Of a stretch of 64,000 nt of DNA, positions 43,147 through 54,685 are shown piece by piece. How positions within the stretch are numbered: position 1 is the stretch's first letter; each line of letters begins with the position of its first letter. The notes under the pieces are model-generated. The model was not told where the DNA came from. It made no database searches and saw only the letters and a program-made list of their open reading frames with translations. The stretch is from Phymorhynchus buccinoides (taxonomy: Eukaryota; Mollusca; Gastropoda; Neogastropoda; Raphitomidae). The position numbers and the translations under genes were made by a program. The stretch spans positions 27,598,591 through 27,662,590 of the forward strand of contig CM065686.1 of the NCBI GenBank assembly GCA_017654935.2, in the 5' to 3' direction.

Positions 43147-44345
43147 CTGAGCCAAGAGGCGTTCGGGTGTCCGATGCCGCTTCTTGGCTGCAGCAGGGTT
43201 TTGCCGGTGAGGCCTAGCGGAAGCGGGCCTTCCCGGGCGAGAGCGAGGAGCTCCGGGTACCAATGCTGGGAGGGCCGACTCAGCTGGTTGGACCGACTCA
43301 GCTGGTCCGCAATGACATTGAGCTTGCCCGGGACAAACTCTACCGAGAGCGCAATGCCATGGCGGTCGGCCCAACCCAAGATCGTCTCGGCCGCCAGAGA
43401 CAGGGGGGTGGAGCGGGTGCCCCCCTGGCGACGGAGGTAAGAAAGACTGGTGGAGTTGTCGCCACACACCGTGACCCACCTTCCCCGAATCGCGGGGAGG
43501 AAATGGGTCAGAGCCCGGCGGATGGCCTCCAACTCCAGCAGATTGATGTGGAGTTCGGACTCTCCTACAGTCCAAGAACCCGAGATCTGCTCGGCCTCCA
43601 GATGCGCCCCCCACCCGCTGAGGGAGGCGTCCGTGTAGATGAACAGCTGGGTGCCCAAACGTCTGATTGGGACCATACTGTTCACCCACGCCGTGTCCGT
43701 CCACTGACTGACGGCCTTCCTGAACCAGTCCCCGAGGACGATCACCTGGTCGTATAGGGAGGGGTCCAGGGCACGAGCCCTGACTTCTCTCTGAAGGGGC
43801 CTCTTGAACACCCTGCCGAGAGGGAGGAGTTCTGAGACCGACTCCATGAGGCCTAGAAGGCTGAGAAGGCGCCTCAGAGTGGTCGACTTCGCTTTTGAGA
43901 GGTCGGCCACGGAGAGAGCGATAGCTGCTAGTCTGTCCTCCGAAGCTGAGACGGTGAACTTGACCGTGTCGAACCTCATCCCCAGGTAGCGAAACTGCTG
44001 TGAAGGAACGAGGTCCGACTTCTTGGCGTTGATGCGTTAGCCCAGCGAGGTGGTGAGGCCCACCAGAAGCTGAGTGTGAGACAGAGATAAAGGACGGCTG
44101 GCGGCGAGCAGCAGCCAATCGTCCAGGTACACTTTGAGTCTCAGGCCTTTGGCCCGAGCCAGAGAAGCCATCTCCCTGGTCACCTTGGTAAAAATCCATG
44201 GGGCCAGGGAGAGACCGAACGGGAGTGAGTTGAACTGGTAGGTCTGGCCTTGCCAGACGAACCGGAGAAACTTTCTCCTGGAGGGGTGAATGGAGACATG
44301 AAAATAGGCGTCCTGAAGGTCGATCGACGTCGCCCAGTCCCCTGG
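43125..44345 (-). pseudogene. E2 reverse transcriptase-RNase H, truncated and nonsense-mutated
   Basis: Begins mid-RT at the deletion junction (DWATSIDLQDAYFH). It keeps FGLSLAPW and the Y-L-D-D-W active site, then meets TAA at 44037-44039, where E1 has TTC (Phe231 of the E1 ORF). Downstream, RNase H residues (TDAS, GDNST) are intact, but about 290 bp after NVIADQLSR are missing, replaced by a short duplication of GGACCGACTCAGCTGGT. Non-functional as an RT. Confidence 0.9.
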
Positions 44346-46093
44346 TAATCCCCATGGACACCGAGAACCGACCTAAAAGGTGGGATCACGAAGTTGCCCA
44401 GAGAAAAGTCGTCCTTGACCCTAGCAGATCTTCCCGACAGAAGACGGGAAGATTCAGAGGTTCTGCCCGTGGGGAGGCAGGACTCCGCTCTTCCAATAGC
44501 CCGAAGCAAAAGCTCTGGGGCTTGCAAGAAGAGAAACTCCTTTCCCCGGCTAAAGGAGCCCACCGAGCCATCTGTGGCCGAGGGGGCTGCCTTCTGGGTG
44601 GCTGTTGCCACATCAGGGCAAGAGGGCTTCAAAATGCGCAATAGGTTCTGTGCAGAGAAGTCTGGAGCCACATCGGGCAAACTTCGCTGGGTGGAAACGG
44701 AGAGGGCAGAGCCCGAGTCCGAATCCAGGGCAGAATGATGCCGCTTAGAACCCCTCGGGTGGACCGACTGATAGGAATCAGAAGAATCCACCCGGTCCCT
44801 GGAAGAGGACGAGAAGCCAACAGCGGAGCCAGAACGGGAAGCCCGTGAGGACGGAGAACGCCCGTGCCGGCGGTCAGAAGCCACACGGCCGGGGGACCGT
44901 TGCCTCATGACGGACCGAGACGGCCGACCCGGGGAGCCACCCCGGGTAGGGGACCGTTGGCGGTTAACCGGACGGTACACCGGGGCTACCGGAGACCGAC
45001 GGGTACCGAGCGGTGAGTCACCGTACCGGCGGCCAGCAGCCGGGCGACCGCTGGATGCGGACGGACCGTGACGGGCGGACGGGTGTTTGGACGCACGGTC
45101 TACCGGTGCCACCGGAGACCGTCGTTCACCACGGCGGACCGCCGATGAATGGTGAGCCCAAACAACCGGAGCGTCCTCGTCGACTTGAGCCGGCTCCAGC
45201 CGAACCCGAGGAAAATAGGGGTGTGAGGACGCCCGGGGCCCGGTCACTGAACAAACTTCCTTAGAAGATGTGCCAGCGCGGGGAGAGATAGCCTCCTGGC
45301 CTGTGGAATCTCTCGGCCACTCAGTGGGCCGCCAAGTGGTGCCGTCCCTCCAGGGCTCAACGGACTTACGGCACTGGCCCTCGGACAAAAATCCGGATGG
45401 ACCAAAGTCCCCCTCCCCCCGGGAATGGGTGGAGGAAGGGGACCCCCGACCCCCCAGAGACAGTCCGTCAGTGGGGGTTGCCACGCCTTGGCAAGTCGGG
45501 TCAACCAGGGGGATCCTGCGTCCCTGGGGGTCCAGGCGCTTTCCAAGCGACTTAAACGGAAAATCAGCAGGAGAGGACCACCGGCCGGAGGTCCGAGTGA
45601 CGGCCCGGGTAGAAAGGGGCCTTCTGGAACAGATACGATGAACATGCTCTGGGGAAACAACAGACACATGGGGAGACATGACGGGCCAGACCGAAGGCCG
45701 AGAAGACGGCGAACGGGGTGCCGGACCAATAACGAGGCCTGATTGGTCCAACTTGTGGAAAAACGCCTCAAAAAGGCTATCAACCTGAGGGTGAGAAGAG
45801 AGATCTGAAAAGTCCCGCTCGGGGACAGAGGAATGCTCGGGAACAGGGCGAGCCGAAGACGGCGAGACTGCTAACTGAACCGTAGCAGACGACTTTTTTC
45901 TAGACGACCTTTCACGCGAAGATTTCTCTTTCCTAGGCTTTTCTGTGGAGGAATTTTTCTCCCTACTACCCGAAGGGGTAGAAGAGGCCGAGACGAAACG
46001 ACCTTGAACATCACGAGGGAGGGTAGAAACCGAGGAAGAGACTGAAGTGACAATAGTCTGAGAGACTGGTGTCACAGGAGTCGGAGAAGCCAT
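44346..46093 (-). pseudogene. E2 gag, C-terminally truncated
   Basis: ATG at 46093. Intact through the N-terminus, the helix near residue 110, a shortened RS-like domain (one SPGRRPFGPRHGD unit lost relative to E1), APDFSAQNL, and on to the conserved GVHGDY, where the deletion replaces the C-terminal quarter with out-of-frame RT sequence ending at 44180. May still give a stable Arg/Ser-rich protein lacking the C-terminal domain. Confidence 0.85.
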
Positions 46094-46318
46094 GATGGTT
46101 GTTTACAGTTAGAAAACGAAGTGGGCCTGGCCCACTAAAATTTCAACAACCCCACAAAAAGAAAAGCTAGAGGAGGCTCAAACGAACGAATCGAAGGATG
46201 AAAGCCTCAAAAATGAATTAGACAGGAGGGAAAGGAACGAACAAACCCCTTTTCTCAGAAAAAAGCAGCAAAACTCAGCAGAAGGAAAAACCCAAGTCAA
46301 GCATGGCGCCCTGGGAAT

Positions 46319-46734
46319 TCAGGAATGAGGGGAAGTCACCCTGGATGCCTAGGCTACGGTCCGCTATCATGGGAACTAACCCACCGCGATAGCCGGCCTA
46401 GTAGGCCTAGCTCTGTGGCTGACTTCGTTTATTTTATGTGTTAAGGTTTAACCCAGGTCGATTGGTGCGTATGCTATTGTTTTAGGTGTTGGTAGTGTAT
46501 GGCTAGAATAGATTGATGGATTTTAATTAATATTACAATCTATCTAGCTAAATACCTACCAACACCTAAAAACAATTGCATGCACACCAACCGACCTGGG
46601 TTAAACCTTAACACATAAAAGAAACGAAGTCAGCCACGGAGCTAGGCCTACTAGCCCTGGTAACACCCCCGGGTTAGTTCCCATGATGGCGTACCGTAGC
46701 CTAGTCATCCGGGGTGACTTCCCCTCATTCCTGA
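46319..46734. repeat. Palindromic junction of E2 5' ITR and E3 3' ITR
   Basis: Same structure as 41324-41744. The left arm has more substitutions, for example TAGCCGGCCTAGTAGG for the E1 arm's GGGCTAGTAGG. Confidence 0.9.
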
Positions 46735-46790
46735 TACTCCCTTAAAAAGAGAAGCATCCGAAGCGAGGGATGAAGGGAGGGACCCTTTTT

Positions 46791-46890
46791 GTTTTAGGTG
46801 TTGGTAGGTATTTAGCTAGATAGATTGTAATATTAATTAAAATCCATCAATCTATTCTAGCCATACACTACCAACACCTAAAAACAATTG
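46791..46890. repeat. E3 internal complementary region (ICR)
   Basis: Same sequence as the E2 ICR at 41801-41898. Confidence 0.9.
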
Positions 46891-47050
46891 CAGTTTGCCC
46901 CAGCGGGGGCGGGTGATGCTTCAAAAATAGCCATGAGAGAGAACGGGGGAAAAGATGCTCCTCAGAGACACCCAACCCCCCGAAAACATGACAAGAGACA
47001 CACCCGCACTGGAACGGAAGGGCTGGACCGAGGAGATCCAGGCACTAACG

Positions 47051-47730
47051 TCACAGGGCAACGGGAACCCGCGCGACAACGACCCTCCTGATGGAGAAGG
47101 TGTCGCCCTCGCTCCGGGTTTCAACGTCCCTCAGGCAGTAATGGAGAAACGTGTTACGTGACTTCCAGAACGCGTGATATTCGACAAGTCCTCCAGGTAC
47201 CTCGGGTCGAAAGAAGCGAACGACGGGAGAGGAAACATCCCCCGGTCGGTCCTTCGCTCTGAACTCCGGGAGAAAACCCGAGGAGACCGACGAGTAGTCG
47301 GCAGAGAACCCGACAGGGCGGGCCAGGCCGCCGAGAGAATGGACCCTTGGGGGACCCGGGTCGTCCAGGCCGGAGCTCGGAGACGGACCGGGTCCAGAAA
47401 GTGGGAGACGGGAGCGGCGGACAGTCTCGAGGTACGGTCGGCACCCAGGGCCATGGAAATGGCACAGAGGAGGGCCGCCCTGTACCCGGAAAGCGCCTGA
47501 GCAAAAAGATTCCTGGTTCGGAGCAGGAACGACAAGAACTCCACGAAAAGGACCGTGGAGAGTCTCAGCGGATCGTACTCGTCGCGGTACAGAGGGCGAA
47601 CCAGGAGGCCCAGCGCAGATCGTACAGATCAGAAGTGGACCTGCGCCCGGACCCCACCCGGGCATCAAGCGTTCCGGCAGAGAAAACCCTGACGACTGAG
47701 AGCCGATTAACAGTCTCCAGGCGACAAGCT
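47051..47730 (-). pseudogene. E3 tyrosine recombinase, catalytic core deleted
   Basis: Retains the STSDLYDLRWASW start, FLSFLLRTRNLFAQALSGYRA in a shifted frame, and the C-terminal FWKSRNTFL segment. Between PGDVSSPVV and FWKSRN about 110 codons are missing, including H-x-x-R. At the nucleophile position E3 reads HYCLRD where E2 reads QFYLRD, so the catalytic Tyr is Cys. Inactive. Confidence 0.85.
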
Positions 47731-49043
47731 TGAGCCAAGAGGCGTTCGGGTGGCCGATGCCGCTCTTTGGCCGCAGAAGGGTTTCGCCCGAGAGGTCTAG
47801 AGGCAGGGGGCCCACCCGGGAGAGAGCGAGAAGCTCCGGAAACCAAAGCTGGGACGGCCAATAGGGGGTCACCAGAATCGGGTCCGGCGGTTCTCGAAGG
47901 CATTTCTCCTGGAACCTCTGGATCAGAGCAGTGGGAGGGAACGCGTACATGCACTGCCCGACCCACGACATCGTGAAGGCGTGTGCGCCAGCGCCAGAGG
48001 GTCCAGAACAGGGGAGCCAAACAGAGGCCGACGAGAGCTGAGCCGTGTGGCAAAGAGGCCCACCATCGGCTTGCCCTAGAGACTCCAGACTGGGAGCGGA
48101 GCTCAAAGGGCGATCGTCCACTCTGTTACAGGACCCGGTTGGACCGACTCAGCTGGTCCGCAAAGACATTGAGCCTGCCCGGGACAAGCTCTACCGAGAG
48201 CGCAATGCCATGGCGGTCGGCCCAACCCCAGATCGAAAGAAAGACTGGAGGAGTTGCCGCCACACACCGTGACCCACCGTCCCCGCGGGGAGGAAATGGG
48301 CCAGAGCCCGGCGGAAGGCTTTCAACTCCAGCAGATGATGTGGAGTTCGGACTCTCCTACAGTCCAAGACCCCGAGATCTGCTCGGCCTCCAGATGCGGC
48401 CCCCATCCGCTAAGGGAGGCGTCCGTGTATATGAACAGCTGGGAGCCCAAACGTTCGATTGGGACCGTACCGTTCAACCACGCCGCATCCGTCCAAAGAC
48501 CGACGGCCTCCTGAACCAGTCCTCGCGGACGATCACCCGACCGTACAGGGAGGGGTCCGGGGTACGCGCCTTGACTTCTCTCTGAAGGGGCCTCCTGAAC
48601 ACCCTGCCGAGAGGGAGGAGTTCCAAAAGGACCCCAAGAGGCCTAGAAGGCTGAGAAGGCGCCCCAGGGTGGCCGACTTCGCTTCTGAGAGGTCGGTCAT
48701 AGAGAGCGAAGGCTGCTAAACCGTCCTCCGAAGCTGAGACGGAACTTGCCCTTGCCGAACCTCATCCCCAGGTAGCGAAACTGCTGTGAAGGAACGAGGT
48801 CCGACTTTTGGCGTTGATGCAAAAGCCCAGCGAGGTGGAAAGATCCACCAGAAGCTGAGGGTGAGACAGAGACATGGGACGGCTGGAGGCAAGAAGCGGC
48901 CAGCCGTCCAGATAAACTCTGAGTCTCAAACCGTTGGGCCGAGCCAGAGAAGCCAACTCTCTGGTCACCGCGGTAAAAAACCAGGGGGCCAGGGAGAGAC
49001 CAAAACGGAGAGAAAGATTCTGCGCAGAGAAGTCTGGAGCCAC
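47731..49043 (-). pseudogene. E3 RT-RNase H remnant fused to gag
   Basis: APDFSAQNLSLRFGLSLAPW marks the gag-RT fusion near 49043. The active site reads Y-L-D-G-W (second Asp to Gly). Thumb and RNase H words (TNSWEP-frame shadows, GVWRQLLQS) follow with frameshifts and small deletions. Confidence 0.85.
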
Positions 49044-52000
49044 CTAGGGCAAACTTCGCTGGGAGGAAACGGAGCGGGCAGAGCCCGAGTCCGAATCCAA
49101 GGCAGAATGATGCCGCTAGAACCTCTCGAGTGGACAGACTGAGGAAACAGAAGAATCCACCCGGTCCCAAGGCAATAGCGGAGCCAGAAGGGGAAGCCCG
49201 TGAGGACGGAGAACGCCCGAGCCGGCGGCCCGCAGCCGCACGGCCGAGGGACCGTTGCCTCTTGACGGGCCGAGACGGCCGACCCGAAGAGCCACCCCGG
49301 GTAGGGGACCGTTAACGGCTACCCGGACGGAACACCGGGGCTACCGGAGACCGACGGGTACCGTGCGGTGAAGCACCGTGCCGGCGGCCAATTGGCCGGG
49401 CGGACGGGCGACCGCTGGATGCGGGCGAACGGGGGAACCGAGCCCAGCCGAGCGGTTCATTCACGGACTCAAAGAGCCTGAAAACCACAGGAGAATTCGT
49501 AGGAGAAAAAGTTTCCCCAAATTCTCTGAGATGGGCCGAATCAACAAAGCCGCAAAGCCATAGCCCTTGAGGGATAGAGAGAAAGATTCCTCCAACTGTA
49601 AAAAGTTGGAAGACTCAATCTTGGCCTGGGCAAGATTCCTGTCGCAAAGGAGCTTCTCTGTTCCGGCCTTAGAAGGCTAAAGCGAAACGGTAGCTTCTGC
49701 CATCTCCCCGGCACAGAGGAAAGCCTTAGCCTTCCGATTGGAGTGGTCCAGAAGCTTAGGAGCTTGTAAGGACCAGAGCTCCACTCCCTGGCGAGTGGCC
49801 GGACCGGGCCAGAACATGCTGCTACGCCCATGCGTGGATGGAGACGGGCTTAGCTAAGTCCACGTCCGAATCCACTGGAGAGCGCTGACATAACAAGCCT
49901 CTGGGGTGGACTGACTGGAAGAACCAGGAGAAACCACCCCAACTTTGAGACCGAGTACCCACAGGGGGCCGGTGAACGCCCAAGCCGAGTGGTGGGACAC
50001 CGTGCCGCCTGCTGGAAGCTGGGCGGACGGGAGTGCCGTCAAGGGAGCCGTGCGGCGAGCCATCGCGCCGTCGACGTAAGTCTGACAGGCGGAAGACCGT
50101 TGCCGGTGGACGGGCTGAAGAACCGCTACCGAATCCGTCTTAGACGGACGGTACGGGGAGCCAACATCGTGCCCTCGGGCCATGGCGGTGGTCACCGCTG
50201 CGGACACCGCCCGTCGGACCACGGACCGAAGCGGGCGGTGACGCAACCGCCGGACCATGGACCGAGCGTTCCGTACCGGACGGTGACCGTAGCCGTCTGA
50301 CCGCAAGGTGGCGCCGTGTGTCCCGGGTCCCACCGCCGGCAGCCGGCGGCAGGACCGGGTGGGCGGCTGGCCGTAGCCTGAGGCCGTAGTGCCGCGTCAA
50401 CCGGTGCCGTACCGAACGTACGGACACCGGGAACCATGGGCGGCTACCCAGACGGTGCACCGGTGCCAGCGGCGACCAACGAGTACCGTGCGGTGAATCA
50501 CCGTGCCGTCGGCCGAAGGGCGGGCGGACGGCAGACCGCTGGACCCGGACAGACCGTGACGGGCGGACGGACACCGGAAACCATCGGCGGCTACCCAGAC
50601 GGTGCACCGGTGCCAGCGGCGACCGACGGGTACCGTGCGGTGAATCACCGTGCCGCCGGCCGGAGGGCGGGCGGACGGGAGACCGCTGGACGCGGACAGA
50701 CCGTGACGGGCGGACGGGGGAACCGCCGTCACGGGGTCCGAGCGATGAGTCACCGCGCCGCGGACCGAAAGGCCGGCGGCCGGGAGATCGCTGGCTGGCC
50801 GTAGCCTGGAGCCGAGTGCCGCATCGACCGGTGCCGTACCGTCCATACGGCGACCGGGAACCATAGGCGGTTACCCGGACGGTGCACCGGTGCCACCGGC
50901 GACCGACGGGCACCGTGCGGAGAATCACCGTGCCGCCGGCCGATGGGCGGGCGGACGGGAGACCGCTGGATGCGGACGGACCGTGACGGGCGGACGGGGG
51001 AACCGCCGTCACGGGGTCCGAGCGATGAGTCACCGCGCCGCGGACCGAAAGGCCGGCGGCCGGGAGATCGCTTATGTTTGGACGCACGGTCAACCGGGGC
51101 ATCCGGAGACCGTCGTTCACCACGGCGGTCCGCCGATTTACGGTGAGCCCAAACAACCGGTGCGTCCTCGTCGACTCGGGCCGGCTCCAGCCGAACCCGA
51201 GGAAAAGGGGGGGGTGAGGACGCCCGGGGCCCGATCACCGGACATACTTCCGCAGAAGATGTACCAGCGCGGGGAGGGATAGCCTCCTGGCCTGTGGAAT
51301 CCCTCGGCCACTCAGTGGGCCGTCATGTGGGGCCGTCCCTCCAGGGCACAACGGACTTATTGCACAGGCCTTCGGACAAAAGTCCGGATGGACCAAAGTC
51401 TCCCTCCTCCCGGGAATGGGTGGAGGAAGGAGACCCCCGACCCCCCAGAGACAGTCCGTCAGTGGGGGCTGCCACGCCTTGGCAATTTGGGTCAACCAGG
51501 GGGATCCTGCGTCCCTGGGGATCCATGCGCTTACCAAGCGACTTAAATGGAGAGGACCACCGGCCGGAGGTCCGAGAGACGGCCCGGGTAGAAAAGGGCC
51601 TCCTAGAACAGACATGATGAACATCCATGGACGAAAAAACATGGGGAGACACCGAAGGTCTGACCGAGAAGGAGACCCAACTGACCCAAGGGATAATATA
51701 AGAAACGCTGATCAGATCGGCTCAAGTATTACGAAGAGACCAGACTGATCCAAATTGAGGAGAAAAGCCCCTAACAAGGCTAAACATCTCCGACTGAGGG
51801 GAGAAATTAGAAAAGTTGAGCTCGGGAACAGAGGACTGCTCGGGAACAACTTTGAGCTAAGTCGTAGAAGACGACCTTTACTGGTCCAATTTGAGGAAAG
51901 AAGCCTAAAAAAGGCTAAAAACCTGAAAAAAGATCTGAAAAGTCCCGCTCGGGGACAGAGAATGCTCGGGAACAACAGAGGCGGAACGCGAAAAAGAAGG

Positions 52001-52227
52001 CGAGTCTGCTTGTTGAGCCGTAGCAGACGACGTTTTGAAAGCTGATATTTCGTGCTAAGACTTTTCTTTCTTAGCTTTCTCCCTGGGCGAATTCTTCTGT
52101 CTACCACTCAAAGAGGTAGTAGAAGAAGAAACAAAAGCCCTAGTACATAACAGGGGGGGGGGGAGATATTAAGGAAGAGACCGAGACAAAAAAGTCTGGG
52201 TGACTGATACAGTGGAGTTGAAGCCAT
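49044..52227 (-). pseudogene. E3 gag region with expanded RS repeats
   Basis: The start ATG is kept at 52227. The N-terminal region is frameshifted. A GC-rich array at about 50450-51100 consists of units about 281 bp long plus a partial unit of about 145 bp, encoding SPGRRPFGPR, GDSSLGPRDGGSP, RRHGDSPHG and RRSPLAPVHR words. Unit lengths are not multiples of three, so frames rotate. A gag C-terminal remnant (49500-49830) is then followed by a second partial RS block (49060-49440). Confidence 0.8.
50450..51100. repeat. Gag coding minisatellite in E3
   Basis: TGGATGCGGACGGACCGTGA-type landmarks at about 50968, 50687 and 50542 mark repeat boundaries (281 and about 145 bp). Confidence 0.8.
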
Positions 52228-52449
52228 AATGGCCGACATCGTTAGAAAAACGAAGTGAGCCAAGCCCACAAAATATTTCATAACTCCAGTAAAAGAAATC
52301 CTAGAAGAGGCTGAAATGAACGAATCAATAGCCGAAAGCCTCAAGAATCGAACTGGAAAGGAGAAAAAGGAACGAACAAACCCTGAAGAGAGTAAATAAG
52401 ACAATTTCTCAGAAGGAAGAACCCAAGTCAGATCATGGCGCCCTGGGAT

Positions 52450-52864
52450 ATCAGGAATGAGGGGAAGTCACCCCGGATGACTAGGCTACAGTACGCTATC
52501 ATGGGAACTAACCCACCGCAATAGCCAGGCTAGTAGGCCTAGCTCCGTGGCTGACTTCTGTTTATTTTATGTGTTAAGGTTTAACCCAGGTCGGTTGGTG
52601 TGCATGCAATTGTTTTTAGGTGTTGGTAGTGTATGGCTAGAATAGATTGATGGATTTTAATTAATATTACAATCTATCTAGCTTAATACCTACCAACACC
52701 TAAAACAATTGCATGCACACCAATCGACCTGGGTTAAACCTTAACACATAAAATAAAAGAAGTTAGCCCAGGAGCTAGGCCTACTAGCCTGCTATCGTAG
52801 TGGGTAAGCTCCCATGATAGCAGCTGTGGTCTAGTCATCCAGGGTGACTTCCCCTCATTCCAGA
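52450..52864. repeat. Palindromic junction of E3 5' ITR and E4 3' ITR
   Basis: Same layout as the other two junctions. Arms are more diverged on the E4 side (CTATCGTAGTGGGTAAGC...). Confidence 0.88.
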
Positions 52865-52920
52865 TACTCCCAAAAAAGAAGCATCCGAAGAGAGGGAGGA
52901 AGGGAGGGACCCTTTTTTTG

Positions 52921-53019
52921 TTTTAGGTGTTGGTAGGTATTAGGCTAGATAGATTGTAATATTAATTAAAATCCATCAATCTATTCTAGCCATACACTAC
53001 CAACACCTAAAACAATTGC
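52921..53019. repeat. E4 internal complementary region (ICR)
   Basis: Matches the E2 and E3 ICRs with minor changes (TAGGCTAGATAG for TTAGCTAGATAG). Confidence 0.88.
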
Positions 53020-53203
53020 AGTTTGCCCCAGCGGGGGCGGGTGATGCTTAAATGAGCCATGATAGACCCAGGGAAAAATATGATTTTCAGAATCATATCA
53101 CCCGAGGACACGAGGCAGAGGGTTGAGAAACCCCAAAGCCCCCAGAAAACATGGCAATGACATACCCACAAAAAAGCGTAAGACCAACAAAAAAACTAGG
53201 CAC

Positions 53204-54120
53204 TCACGCTACAGAGAGACGTAAACCTGGGCGACCACTACTTTCCTGATCGAGAAAGTGTCGCCTTCGTTCCTGGCCTCGATGTCTCGGAGGTAGTGCT
53301 GCAAGAACGTGTTGCGCGACCTCCAAAAGCTTAGAGAAGCTTAGTTCTGGACAGGTAGAGCCTGAGGGCCCTGACCGGACAGAGAAAATGGTCCGAATCG
53401 TCAGGGCCGAGGACGGAACGCAAGCTGGAGATGTGAACCAGAGGCGAGGGAACATCGCCTAGCTGATTCTTAGCCCTGAATTCTGGGAGAAAGGTCAAGG
53501 TGACCGAAGAGTAATCATCCGAGAACTCTACGACGCGGGCCAGGACGCTGAGAGCGTGTAGACCGCTGATCCTTCTGGCTGAAGCCAGAGCTACCAGAAA
53601 AACAGTTTTGAGAGTGAGAAACTTGAAGCTAATTGTAGCTAGGGGTTCACATTAAACTCTCAAGAAGGTAAGAACCAGAAACACGTCCGACTGAGGGTCT
53701 TGAGGCAGTCCTAGCAGAGCTTGGAGGCGGACGCGCGCAAGAAGTGAGAGACAGGGTTGACGTACAGTTAAGCCATGGCCAGGAATTCGTAGTGATGAAT
53801 GGGACGCTCTGTACCCAGTAAAGGGTCCTGGGCAGAGAGATTTTCCAGACCTGTGAAAAACGCTAAGAACTTCTACAAATTGCACCGTAGTAGGTCTCTG
53901 TCACCACCGAAGACGTACCACAAGCGAAAGGTCCTTGAAAAGTCCAGGAAGGGCATCTCAGGAAAGAAGCCATGCTGACGAAAGACCAGCCAGGAGATGA
54001 CCCACTCCGTATCGAGTCACCTACGAGCAAGCCAAGGCCGATACAAAACTGGACTATAGTGGCCGACCGGGCCACCACACAGCTGCTTACGCCCTTTCGA
54101 ACCGAAAAATCTCGTCGAGT
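53204..54120 (-). pseudogene. E4 tyrosine recombinase remnant
   Basis: Frame fragments match E2: FVEVLSVF...TGYRA and DVFLVLTFLR (53885-53652). The middle is deleted near 53330, joining LSRTKLL-like sequence to the C-terminus. Frameshifted, inactive. Confidence 0.75.
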
Positions 54121-54185
54121 GCGCTAGTCTGTGGTCAAAAACAACTGGCCCAAATCTGGACAGCCTTGTTCAGAATGTCGTGGCA

Positions 54186-54685
54186 NNNNNNNNNNNNNNN
54201 NNNNNNNNNNNNNNNNNNNNNNNNNNNNNNNNNNNNNNNNNNNNNNNNNNNNNNNNNNNNNNNNNNNNNNNNNNNNNNNNNNNNNNNNNNNNNNNNNNNN
54301 NNNNNNNNNNNNNNNNNNNNNNNNNNNNNNNNNNNNNNNNNNNNNNNNNNNNNNNNNNNNNNNNNNNNNNNNNNNNNNNNNNNNNNNNNNNNNNNNNNNN
54401 NNNNNNNNNNNNNNNNNNNNNNNNNNNNNNNNNNNNNNNNNNNNNNNNNNNNNNNNNNNNNNNNNNNNNNNNNNNNNNNNNNNNNNNNNNNNNNNNNNNN
54501 NNNNNNNNNNNNNNNNNNNNNNNNNNNNNNNNNNNNNNNNNNNNNNNNNNNNNNNNNNNNNNNNNNNNNNNNNNNNNNNNNNNNNNNNNNNNNNNNNNNN
54601 NNNNNNNNNNNNNNNNNNNNNNNNNNNNNNNNNNNNNNNNNNNNNNNNNNNNNNNNNNNNNNNNNNNNNNNNNNNNNNNNNNNNN
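54186..54685. other. Assembly gap, exactly 500 N
   Basis: Placeholder gap between the minus-strand DIRS array and the plus-strand DIRS copies. Relative placement of the two sides depends on scaffolding. Confidence 0.99.

Larger units (their letters stand above)
41535..46527 (-). mobile_element. DIRS1-like retrotransposon E2, internally deleted
   Basis: About 5.0 kb with both ITRs (46319-46527 and 41535-41744) and an ICR at 41801-41898. Compared with E1 it lacks about 1.14 kb spanning the gag C-terminus and RT N-terminus (junction near 44345, GG microhomology) and about 290 bp after RNase H (near 43277). It has a nonsense codon in RT but an intact recombinase. E2 could not make its own cDNA but could supply recombinase. 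Confidence 0.92.
46527..52657 (-). mobile_element. DIRS1-like element E3, chimeric and non-autonomous
   Basis: About 6.1 kb with both ITRs (52450-52657 and 46527-46734) and an ICR (46791-46890). The coding region is broken. The gag region is expanded by tandem repeats and followed by a second partial gag block. Gag sequence (APDFSAQNL) is joined directly to mid-RT (FGLSLAPW). RNase H and recombinase have deletions. The same gag-RT join and block order occur in the plus-strand E5, so E3 and E5 belong to one deletion-derivative lineage. Confidence 0.88.
52657..54185 (-). mobile_element. DIRS1-like element E4, 3' fragment cut by gap
   Basis: 3' ITR (52657-52864), ICR (52921-53019) and recombinase remnant, then the 500-N gap. 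More diverged from E1/E2 than E3 is in the recombinase region. Confidence 0.85.

Noticed and set aside
49854..51282. Multiple overlapping Arg/Pro/Gly frames on both strands in the gag minisatellite
   Set aside because: Products of a stop-free GC-rich repeat. Only one frame per unit corresponds to gag.
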